DNA of 64,000 bases from Chamaea fasciata (lineage: Eukaryota; Chordata; Aves; Passeriformes; Sylviidae), in the NCBI GenBank assembly GCA_029207755.1, contig JARCOQ010000005.1:51115563-51179562 (forward strand), written 5' to 3'. A program made the position numbers and the translations under genes. Shown here piece after piece: positions 39,901-51,900 of the stretch; position 1 is the first letter of the stretch; each line of letters starts with the position of its first letter. The notes under the pieces were generated by a model that was not told the origin of the DNA, made no database searches, and was given only the letters and a program-made list of their open reading frames with translations.

Positions 39901-42900
39901 GCTAGAAACGACAGTGTAAATCCTGATTATCAGGAGACCTGTTGAATTCAAGCTTGATAAAACAAGCTCGTTTTTTTGTCTTCTGCAATGTGTTGTCATA
40001 GCTGCCACCTAGTGCTGATGCTGATGTGTGCAGAGGTGAATGCCTCAAAATCGAATCTGTAGAAGTGGAGGTTTTATAAACGAAGAAGCCAAAGTGGCTC
40101 CAAAGGCCATATTTAATCTTTGTATAAAAGAATTCGTCATAAAAAATCGTTAGTATCAAGGTTTTGCTCCACGATTGCTAAATTACTTCATTATTTGCAC
40201 ATGTTTTTACAGAAATCCCAGAATACTTCTGGGATGTGAGACTGTAAAGTATTGCAGCACTCCTGTTTACCAAAGCAGAAAAGTATTTTTCTGCTACTTT
40301 TTTACTTATTTTGACCAAATAGTCCCTAAAGATGTTGCAAAGGCAGAGAGGTGTGAATGTGTACATGACACTTGTAATGCTCCTAATGCGTGGAATCATG
40401 GAATGCTTTGGGTTGGAAGGGACCTTTCAGACCATGTCATTCCAGCCCCCTGCCATGGGCAGGGACACCTTCCACTAGACCAAGTTGTTCCAAGGCCCAT
40501 TCAGCCTGTCCTGGAACACTTCCAGGGATGGGGCAGCAACAGCTTCTCTGGGCAACCTGTGCCAGGGCTTCAACAACGCCACCCTCACAGGGAAGAATTC
40601 CTTCCTATCATCCAATCTAAACCTGCTCTGTGTCAGTTTGAAGCTATTTCCCCTGGTCTGTCACTCCAGGCCCTTGTAAATAGTCTCTCTCCGTCTTTTT
40701 GTAGGTTCTCTTCAGGTACTGGAAAGCTTCAATCAGGTTTTCCTGATTGTGATCCAGATAATTAATAATAGAGGTTGGACAGAGCCTGGGTGAAATTTCA
40801 TGGCTGGATTTCTATCACAGGGCAGTGTAGTCCAATCCTGACATTTATTGGGAACATCCTCTAGTAAGGTTTTGTTTGTGTGTATATAAGCAGCACCTTA
40901 GGCTACACCGGTGCTGCAGTTAAGGAGGGATGGTGCAACATTCCATTGACAAGTAAATTGAGCAAATATCTTTTAATCCTAAGCTTCCCAGTCTGTTTCA
41001 GGCAGCTCTTCCTTTAGCTGGATTCGGATCAAATGGTCTTCTCCCTCATGTGTTTCACCAGCAATGGCCTGTCCTGAAGGGCATGTGTACCAGCAGTGTG
41101 GGACACCGTGCAACCAGACGTGCCGGTCGCTGTCCTACCCGGAGGAGGACTGTGAGCAGCTCTGCCTGGAGGGGTGCTACTGTCCCCCTGGGCACTACCT
41201 GGATGAGCATGAGCAGTGTGTGCCCAAGTCCCATTGCTCCTGTTACTATGATGGGGAGATCTTCCAGCCAGAGGATGTCTTCTCGGATCACTACTCCATG
41301 TGGTAAGTGCACTGTTCATAGCCCTTCCCTACACACTGTCACTCCAATTTTTGGATGGCTTGAGTTGTTAAATGGGTCGGTTCCTGTGCATCCACTAAAA
41401 CTAGTCAAAGAAAAGGCAAGGTTTTGCCTCCAACAAGCCAAATGGAGAGTTTTGCAGTTGAATCTCTCTCCATTCAATTTCAAATCCTGCCTTACTCAGA
41501 ATTACTCAGTGTTAAGCCCTGTTCTATGAACAGTTCCTGCCAGTTTGAAATGGAGCTTAATTACTGACAATAGCTACTTTGTGGGCTTTTAAAATGTCAC
41601 TTTAATGTACTGTGCTACACTTCTTAACTGTTAAAACCTAATTACCTCTTGTCAAAGATACAAGTATTAAAAAACATTTCTAATTGTTAAATTGAGTAGC
41701 AGTACACTTGGAGTGGGAATGCAATTGGTGGGCAAGGCCCAGTTTTGGGAACAGTGTGTTCTTTTCCTCTTCACCACAAAAATCCCAAGTTTCAGGAACT
41801 AGGTGGTCCCCTACCTCTTTCCACAGCAAAGCTGACTATTGTCTTGTTTAGCTTTATCCCTGTGCAGCTGCACTGGATCCAGCAGGACAGGGCCAGCAGG
41901 CAGCTGAGTTGCCATCCGCTATATCCCATCAACTCCCTTAAGGAAAGTTTGCCTTTAATGTTGGTAGACACCATGGATGGAGAGCAACAGCTCAGCCCCA
42001 CTGAGGTGTAGTTTTGTATTCTGACAAGTTCCCTGTTGACTGAAAATCAGCATGAGTGAAAGCTTAATGCTGTTTTATTAAATATAAGATCTGTTTGTTT
42101 TTCTTAGCTATTGTGAGAATGGATTCATGCACTGCAGTACAAACAGAGCTCCTGGTGCCTTCCTGGCTGATGTTTTTGCTGAAGAGAGGCCATCTCCCAG
42201 AAGTTAGTATGCCTTAAAAAATTGATATTTTATTTTGGTTTTTTTTTTTTTTTCCTCTTCAATCTCTTGGTAGTGTAGATTGGAGAAAAAAATTCCAGGG
42301 TTTAGCAACAGTTGTGATATTGTGAGACTTTTTCTGAACTTTTTTTTCCATAGGACAGAAACAAAACCAATGTGTGGGAGGGTGCAGGGCTCACTGAATC
42401 TCACCTCTCATAATTACAATTATAAATAGTCACTGTAGTCTCTCCTGAGCTGAAAAGGTTAAAGGATGCCTTGGCAGTGATCTGAGGTCCCCAGTTGCTA
42501 TTTGAGGATCACAAGACATCAGTAACTCATTAGTTTTATACCTTCTGCTTCTCACGAGTGGGATGCAAACTCTCTTTTCTGGTGCAAATGAGGTTTTTAG
42601 TGGCCTGAAGGTTGCACTGCTGCCAGGTTTCCCATCAGTGGACAGGTTTATCAAACATTTGACCGAAGGCTGTGAGAGGTGCATGGAAACACTTTTAGCA
42701 TCTAACTGGGGTTTGCAGCACTGGAGAAAGGCCAACAGTGCTGTGTGATCTTTTGGGGTTTCCCACTGATACGTGGATGGAGCTTGTGGGATTGTCATGG
42801 GATAGGCGGTTTGAGACTGGATGCATCTCAGAGAGGACAGGGCTAATGGAGCTTTGGGGAGGCCTGGGAATATCCAGGAACTGGACTTGGTGATCCTTGT

Positions 42901-45900
42901 GGGTGCCTTCCAGCTCAGGATAACCTATGATCCCTGTGGAAACACCAGTAGAGCCAAACATGGTATCTTCCGTGGCACATGGACAAATGCACCTGTGCAT
43001 GGGGTCTGGAAGAAATTTGTGGTTGATATTTGCCAGTGCCTTGGAGACGAAGGGTTGTAGGACATACCACCTTCTACAGGAAAACACTGTACATGCCTAT
43101 GTAGGTACAGGGCAGTGACCTGCTTAATGGTGCTTGCTAGGACACCAGTGACAGTGTCACTGGTTGGGTCACCTGTTACTCAGCTGAAGCCTTCCAGGTG
43201 AAGATCTCACCAAACTCTTCCCTTAATGCTCCTAAGACATACTTTTCCTGATAATAGGATGTCAAGACTTACAAAACCTCAGAGTCATATGACTAGTACC
43301 ACTTGAAATAATATCCTGGAGTTTCTTGGGACTTTCTGATCTTCTATCAGATCCTGAAGTCTCTAAGAGTTTGTATTGAAGCTCAGGGCACTGTTATTTA
43401 CAGTCACCAATGTAGTTATATTCAGGTGGGAAATGGGTCTAAATACAATAATATACAATGCTGTTGCTTCTCAGAATATCAATTTTCTGCTAACTTTGTA
43501 CAGTGCCTAGAGGTGTTTTCATAGCCCCACTGCAGTCTGGAATTGCACTTTTATGTTTAGTGCAGCATTTTTGCTTCACTATTAAATACCTGCTTTCATG
43601 ACAGCCTAACTGAGTGACTCCAGGGGAACTTGGGGCTGTTTTCTTTGCCATGTCCTGTGTAGTGGTGTTGCTCCAGGCTATATTCTAAATTAGTATTCTA
43701 ATCAAAGTGTTGATCCACCTTTTAGAAAAATGCCTTGCCAACAATACTTGAGTTCTAGTTGTTCTAATTGCACTTTTTATAAACTAATTTTTTTTTTTTA
43801 AGTAAAAAGGAGCTTGACATGTAGATTCCCCATGGAAAAAATTATCTGTCCTGCCGACAACCCAAGAGCAGAAGGAGTGGAATGTACCAAGACCTGCCAG
43901 AACTATGATCTGGAGTGCATCAGCCATGGCTGCATATCTGGATGCCTCTGTCCAAAAGGGATGGTAAGCAGGTTTCAATACAGCCGCAAGAAGCAGCTTC
44001 TCTTTGCTTTCTTGCCTTCATTCTCTCCTACCAACAGTCTTGCAGCTCAGGAATAAGTCGTGGTGAAGTACTGTCTGTCAAGTTGTGGCTGGCTTAAAGA
44101 ACGTGTATTAGTATATCTTCATTGATGATGAACTTTAGCTTGTAAAAATAATTAATAATCAAGATTCCAAAGCTTGCTTTGAAGACCAGTTTATGTATTC
44201 CTTCAGCTCTGCTCCTAAACCCCTCCTCAGTCTTGCTGAACTTTCTCAGTCAGAGAGACTGAAGTGCACCCATATTCAGGCTGATCAGAAGGATGAAGCA
44301 CCTCTCCTTCGAAAAAAGGCTGAGAGAATTTGGACTGTTCAACCTGGCAAAGAGCAAGCTTTGGGGTGACTTCATTGTGGCTTTGCAGTGCCTGAAGGGA
44401 GCCCACAGGAAAGATGGAGAGAGACTCTTGACAAGGGCTGGGAGTGACAGGACAAGGGGGAATGGCTTCACACTGACAGAGAGTAGGGTTAGATTGGATA
44501 TCAGGAAGTAATCTTTGCCTGTGAGTGTGCAGAAGCCCTGACACGTTTCCCAGAGAAGCTGTGGATGCCCCATCCCTGAAAATGTTCCAGGCCAGGTTGG
44601 ATGGGGCTCTGAGCAACCTGGGCTAGTGGAAGGTGTCCCTGCCCATGGCAGGGGTGTGGAACAGGGTGATCTTTAGGGTCAACCCATTCTGGGATTCTCT
44701 GATCCAGCCACCCTTCTTGCTGATACTGATTCCTCCTTGTCAAACTCCATCTCTCCAGCTGCCTGCCTGTGGGTTGTACCAAACTGGAGGTTCCTTGTGA
44801 GAAGGAATGTGGGATATGAAACTTGCTGAGATGATGCCAGAGTGTTTCTTGGAGTAGCAGGCTGTACTAAGCAACTTTTTTTTTTTTTTTTTCCCACTGA
44901 AAAGAGGCTTTCTGTTTTCCAAGGTTATGTCCCACTACAATCCTCAAATTTAATCATTAGTTTAGGTGTTTTCTACCCCCAGATTTCTTCAATTATCTTA
45001 CTAGAAAAATAGCTCCTCCTGAATTCTCATTATGCGGTAATTTCTAGTAATAATATGAACATGTGTTTTGAACATTGCTGCTATATGTTGCTGATAAACA
45101 CACATTTATGTAAATAGATTCAACTCCAGAATAAAATTCCAGTTCTAGGAAAAAGCTCAGGCTTCTAAAATGTCTCAGAGGTGAAATAGAACAGAATCTG
45201 AATTCATCCATAGATTTTCACTACAATTTTAAAAACAAGTGTTGCTTCTTTGCACATTTCAATCTGTAAATGTCTGTCCCTTAAGTGAAAAATATTCCTA
45301 AATAATAGCAAGATAAGAAAACTTTGAAAAGCTTGTAATGTTCAAAGAGCTGCAAGGTAAACAGCTTTTTCTTTGCCTCTAACGTTCTGAACTCTGGTTG
45401 AGTGAAGAGGCTTGAGATTTTTGGTATCAGTTCTGGGATATGGTAATAGTACACTTTTGACATAATTGTGGAAAACAAATTACAATAACTACTCCACAGG
45501 AAAAAAGCACCAAGGTTAATAGTAATTAACCTTCATGTTTGGTACAGAATTTTTTGTTCTTTTTCTGTAAGTTGGAACAAACAGTTGTTTCATAAATTTG
45601 TTGTCACCAGAGCAGTCTTTGGCGTTTTGGAACTGGAAACTCCAGCTGACTTTGCAGTGATGTGAAACACACCCCTGAGTTCAACAAGGTGGTTTGTCAG
45701 GTTTTGGATTGAAGATTCAGGTTCAGCATTAAAAAAAAAAATCAGTAAATAAATTCTCTGTCCACTAGATGACAGTATCGTTTAACCTTCACTAAACTCA
45801 TCCTGGAATTAGTTGTTCTCATTGGCTTCCCTTCTGGCAGAGAGTAAAAATCATGAGATGCACCAAAGCCACAATGGGAGAAGCCCACGGAGAGAGGATC

Positions 45901-48900
45901 TTGTAACCACAGTCATACAAAGTCAGGGTCAAGCCCAGTCCCTGTTCAGATGTGTCCTGTTTGCCCTGTGTTTGATTCCTGGCTCCACAGGAGTTGCCAG
46001 CCCATTCTCAAAGAGCATTTTCCTCCTCCTCACCCAGTGGGATGAGGTTTGAAATAGCCTTTTTTTTTTTTTTTTTTTTCTGATTTCTGTTCTCTGCACT
46101 GAGGCTTTGGGCTCCCTCCCTAAAGAAGGAGATTCGGGATGGTGACAAGGATCTCCTTTCCATCCCGTCCTTTTCTAAGACAGTGATTCTGGGAGCACAG
46201 AGACAAAGCTCAACACAGTCAAATCAAAGTCGAAGTCTGTGTTTCCTAGGCTTGTACAACAGAGGTGAACGATAAAGGGACTGGAAAAAGGAATTACCAT
46301 TTTACTGGTCAGTCTCCCTTACTGGTGTTCTGTAACCCTGCCTAATTTACAAGCACTCACAGAGGTGAGCTGCTGTTTGCAGGAAGGTCTGTGGGAAGTA
46401 ACAGATTGCTCAACATTTGTTCCCATAAATATTTGCACATATTATCATGCTGGAAGAAATTGTGCCTTCTTACTTTGGTGGTACAGTAACATATGAAAGT
46501 TATCAATGCTCACAGATAGCTTATTATCTTTACGACATAACCTAATTTCTTTCAACTGACAAATAAGTTTTCTAATTCATCTTGACTTAGTATTTTACAC
46601 TGATTTTATTTTGATTTATAGCAAATACAAATGTTCAATATGTCATAAAAATAATTCTTTTGTCTTTGATCATCTGGAAGGTGGGAAATTCTCCATACTT
46701 CTCACCCTTTTGCACAGCAGAAAAGAGAAATCATAACATATGTGCAGAAGTGTGGGGGAAAATATCCTTTCTCAGATTAGTTTACTGTTCTTCAGTTTTT
46801 CCCATTGGAAAATATTAGTAAATATACAAATGGAGTGTTAACCACCTTTCTGGGGAAAGAGAGGAGCAGAACAATCAGAGAGCACAAAATCCAGACTCTT
46901 CAAAAGTAGAAAATTAGTCTCTTTCTATTCCCAACAACTGACACAAAATTAAAGTTTAAAATTTAAATTAAATATTTATTTCATTCTGACTGCTGAAATA
47001 AAACTATTTCTAAAACTTTGATAAATTAGTAGAAAAAGGATAAAAATTAAAAACCCTAAACATCTTAACCAAAAAAGTTTCAAGGTTTTTTTCCCTTGCT
47101 GTTTTCAACTGGAATTTACCTGACTATTTTTATTTCTCTGCTGTATATTTTTCAGTGTGGGCTTATGCTATGTTACAATGTTTTCATGAGGAGGTGGGCA
47201 TGTCAAATAAACATCAGAGACATGCAGTTAACATAAGAAAGAGAAGTCAAGTGTGAATCAGCACATTTTGATCTTCTAACGTTGTTCACTTGTCTTTGTT
47301 TGCACAGTAAGGGTGAGAGGCTGTTTTAGTTAAAACAAAAATTTATGAAAGAAATTGTTCCCTGTGAGGGTGGTGAGGCCCTGGCACAGGTTCCCCAGAG
47401 AAGCTGTGGCTGCCTGATCCTTGGAAGTGTCCAAGGCTGGGTTGAGTGGGGCTCTGAGCAATCTGGTCTAGTGGAAGGTGTGCCTGCCCATGGAAGTGGG
47501 TGATCTTTGAGGTCCCTTCTTTCCCAGTCTCTTATTCTAAAGCCTGTTAGCTATCGGGTTCTAATCTGACCCACTTCCTTTACTTAACCCCATGCTTCTT
47601 CACACCTTTGGCTGACTTTCCACTGAAATCCATACGTGTGTCAGGAGGAACAGAGCAATGTCTGAGTTTCCCTTGACAGAGGGATACTCATCAAATTGTG
47701 TTGACCAAGAGAGTTCAAAATTTAGGTTCATTGAGATGGATTTCAGGACCATAGGATCTCCTGACTTGTAAGGGACCCACAAGGATCATCCAGTCCAGCT
47801 CCTGGCTCTGCACAGACATCCCAACAATCCTGTGCCTGAGAGCGTTGACCAAATGGTCCTGGAGCTCTGGCAGCCTTGGGTCCATGACCATTCCCTGGGG
47901 AGCCTGTTCAGTCCCCCAGCATTCTCTGGGGGAAGAACCTTTTCCTAATACCCACCCTAACCCTCCTCAGACACAGTTCCAGACATTCCCTGGGTCCTGT
48001 CCCTGGTCACACAGAGAAGAGCTCAGGGTCTGCCTCTCCTCTTCCCATCAGAAGGAAGATGCAGAACAGCTGTGAGCTCAGTCTCTTCCAGCTGAACAGA
48101 CCAAGTGCCCTCAGCCACTCCTCATGTGGCTTCACCTCCAGGCCTTTCACCATCTTTATAGCCTCCTTTGGACACTCTCTAACAGCTTTAGATTCTTATA
48201 TTGTGGTGCCCAAAATTGCCCCCAGGACTCAAGGTGAGGTCACACCAGTGCAGAGCAATCACTTCCTTATGAGTGTGGGTAAAGAAGAATCTTAAAAGTT
48301 CTGAAACCTGTAATACTGGCTTTCCTTTCGCAAGATTTTTCAAGGTTTAGCAATTAATAGGACAGAGCCAGGAAATGACGGACATTTCTGTTTGATCCTC
48401 AAGTAATGGGAGAGCCGGTAGTCAACCACTTGTAATCCCATGGATGCAGATCATTATCCTAAGGGCATTTAATGGTGCAAATAGGTGATGTTTTCATTAT
48501 AAACCTCTGTCTTTTTTTGTGGTTGCCTCGCCAGTGCTGCTGCCTCCTGTCATCTCAAGCACTCAGGACTGCTAAATCTCCTGTATTAATTGCAGTCTAT
48601 TGTTGGATTGAGGGACTTCCAGAGAAAATCCAGCTGCTTGTGAATAGTGTTCCTGGCCTTGTAGAGGAGCACCACATGGTCCTTTGTAGTGCAGCATGGA
48701 AGCAAGCTGCCAGATGTGCCCCAGATTTTGGATGGGGTGTTAATAGGCCCAGTAGATTGTGTGTTACGGTTAACAAAATCATAATTCATTGAGTTTTGCA
48801 GAAAAATAATAATCATTCTTCTGGTCAAAGTCCACTTTGGGTTTTTGTGTCCTGCTTGCTGAATCCCACCCGCCCACTCTGTCAGTGTTCAAGATGGTGC

Positions 48901-51900
48901 CCTTCCCTCTTTGTTGGTGGTTTTACAGCTGCTGTGCTGGTTGTGATAAAAATACATCACAGAGATTGGTTGGAGATAAAACCAATCTGTACCAGTTTTT
49001 AGGGAGCAAGGAGAAGTGGTTCTAATTCTGTTTTTACAAACCAGATGTCTAATCCCTAATTTTGTATCCAGGGGCAAGCCCTCAAGTGTATTGTCAACTG
49101 TGTTGCTGAACACTCTGCAAAAATTCAGAAATGTAGCTATGAGTGTGAGGTTGTATTCCTGCTTTTTTCCTAAATGCCACCAGGAAGGAAGGAAAGAAGG
49201 TATTAAACTCTTCTTTCTGGTCTTCTCTGGACTTTCTCAGCATCCTTTGTAAAAGTGAAGGCAGAGCTGCAGCTCCATTATCTCAAAAAGTATTTTTTTG
49301 TTTCCATCTTGCTTCTATTGAAGTGATTTTATTTGGCATAATGCAGCTCTCCATAAGCCACAGAGCACATGGAGCTGCATGTGAAGGAAGGGTCTCTGGG
49401 CTGTGAAATCTTTTTTATGAGTTGTTCCATGTGGCAGTTCTCAGTCCCCATAGGAAAAGGCAAAGCTGTTCTTCTTTATTAACCTGGCGTTCAGACTACA
49501 TTGATCTCATTGGCCCGTATTTAATGGTAAAAATAAAAAAAAATAAAAAAAAAAAATTAATGATTTTGCAGGAAGAATTTAAACTGGGAAGGTGATATTT
49601 TGTGACTTTTGAATGAGAAGAAGAGGAAGGCCTCTTCATTTCGGTATTCCGTGAAACAAGAGCCAAACCTATCCTGGCTTTGCCAGAACTGCTCTTGAGT
49701 GAAAAGTCAGAATAGCCAGCTTTGATTATATTTGATTCTCTAAAACAGGGGGTCTTCAAAATGGAAAGTAATCACAGAAAAAGAAAGCAGAAAAGGAGTA
49801 TAAAAACTGAATAGTCTAAAGGCATTACTTGTTTTTCTTTGGTTGTAGTTTTTTGGTTTGTTTTTGGTTTTTTAAGTGGGACAAATGATTTGTTGTTATA
49901 CAATGAGAAACTCAGATCAGATCAGAAGGGTGAAACTGAAAATATGGACAGAACATAATGTCCTATTTCCCAGTGACAGGCCTTGTCTCAGAGAGAGCAG
50001 AATAATACCTCAAGGGGACTGATACTTATCCTGCCTTCCAGGAGATAACTAGGGATTTGTAAGAAAATGAGTGATTACTGCAATTTTCAGAGGAGAGTTG
50101 GTAGAGGATTGGCTTTGTTAAGGGGCTGTTGTCTGTGACTACAGAAACTGCATTTGCACGTGGGTGAGTCAGGCACTGTGGCTTCTGGTCTCCTTGATGT
50201 TCCTATTTCCATTTTTAGTCTATCTGGGCCCTTTGTCTGCTTTTCTAGTAGGCCCTTTTCTAATTTCTTGTGTGTGAAAAGCTGTTCACCTGCTCTCCAT
50301 AGTCAGGTTAGCCTGGTCTGCTGCATCCTGGACTTTCTCATTTTGACATTCTTCTATGATGTCATCTATTCTCCCAGCAGCTTGAGATGGTGGGAGCAAG
50401 CTGTGATTTATGTACCCAGACGACTATGATTTGTGTCCTTCCAGCTCTATTCATGTTAATGGCTAGAAGTATTAGTACTACTGTCCCTTTCTTATTTTGG
50501 ATAGCCTTCATCCCTTTTTCCATTCCTTTCAGCCTTGCTTTTATTTTTCATCCACACGTTCTGTGCTTGCTCCTGGCTGCTTGCTCACCCTGCACATGGC
50601 CATGTACCAAAAGCCCCATGTGGTGACAAACTGTGTGTTCTGCTTAGGTGCGACATGAAAACAAGTGTGTTGCTCCTGAGAGGTGCCCGTGCTTCCACAA
50701 TGGAAGAGAATATGCCAAGGGAGAAACAGTGACTAAGGACTGCAACACCTGGTGAGCCACTGGAAGGGTGTTTTTTCTCCTTAGGGGGCCTGCTGTGTTT
50801 CTGATAACAACAAATACTGTTTGCTTAACAGATCTCTTTTATAGAAAGCCAGTTTTTGCAGCATGGTAATTGCACAGATAGCACATCCCATTTGCATGTT
50901 GCATAAAAGTCCAATAAATTCCTTGCAATGTCTGGCAACCTCTACCTCGTGCCCTGCAAATGGTTGTGTGTCTGTGCAACTCCTCTGTAGGCACTGGATA
51001 GTGGGTTTTGCAACACAAGATAGCAATTTAGGACCTATATGCTTTGAGGTGGGAGTAATGGAGCCTGGGCTTTGTCACTAATCTTTGCTGTTGTGTTTCC
51101 CTTTTTGTTGTCTATCTGAGGCCCTTCAAATCAGCCCTTTTCAGCCAGAAGAGGTGGATGCACCAGATATAATATGATAGGAGCTCTTCAGCCAAATGAT
51201 AAAGAGTTAGGAACAGACAGGGTCGTCCTCTTGATATATTGAAAGAGATGAAAATAGATGGAAAACTGGTACTTAGAAGAAAGAGTGAGTGCTCCATTTC
51301 TTTCGCCATTGTCCTGCTTGGTTGCTAGAAAAGGATTTTTAAGTCCAAAGGGGTGTTCGGGGCTGCTCAGTTTGCGTGGAGGGAAGCCCTCAGCACACAG
51401 TCTTTGGTAAAGTACAGTGGGCCACTTTTGGCTTCTCCTGCACAGCACATTGGCTGCACTGGAGGTGCTTTGTTTTCCATGTGTGTGTGGGGAATGGTGC
51501 CTCTTTCCTTCAGAGCTCCAAGAGTCCAGGGTGTAGGACATTCAGCCACCAGCAGTGTGAAAATTCTGGGGGATTTCTGAACTCAGACTTGAGAATCTGT
51601 TATGCATTCTATCCTAAATGTCCCTGCCCGGTTCTGTGGCAACCCCAGGAGTAATGTTTGTCATCCTCTGTGTGACTGCGTGGAGTTGGGTTAGAGAATC
51701 AGCAACACTGGAGAGTCCAAGCCCTGATTTTTGTTTGGTACACTGCTCTTTGAGTAACAGTGATTTCAGATTTTCCATTTTTTAACTAGTGGGACTGCTC
51801 CTAACTACTGTAAGTTAGCGTTGGATGAAGGTTTTCTATGGTAATATTGATCTCCCAGTGTTTTGTTTAATTTCTTTCCTTTGCAACTGCATATAACATA

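Larger units (their letters stand above)
35166..41061 (+). other. VWF intron 15 (5.9 kb)
   Basis: Phase 1. Contains four CR1 pieces: an old one at 35636, the long sense copy at 36910 and minus copies at 38690 and 40388. Nothing else was recognised. The two 190-codon frames near 36797-37646 lie within the long CR1 copy. Confidence 0.86.
43964..50647 (+). other. VWF intron 18 (6.7 kb)
   Basis: Phase 0. Contains CR1 copies at 44278, 47345 and 47750, T tracts at 44876-44892 and 46060-46079, and an A-rich run near 49530-49556. The parts 44900-47340 and 48280-50647 show no other recognisable feature. Confidence 0.85.
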
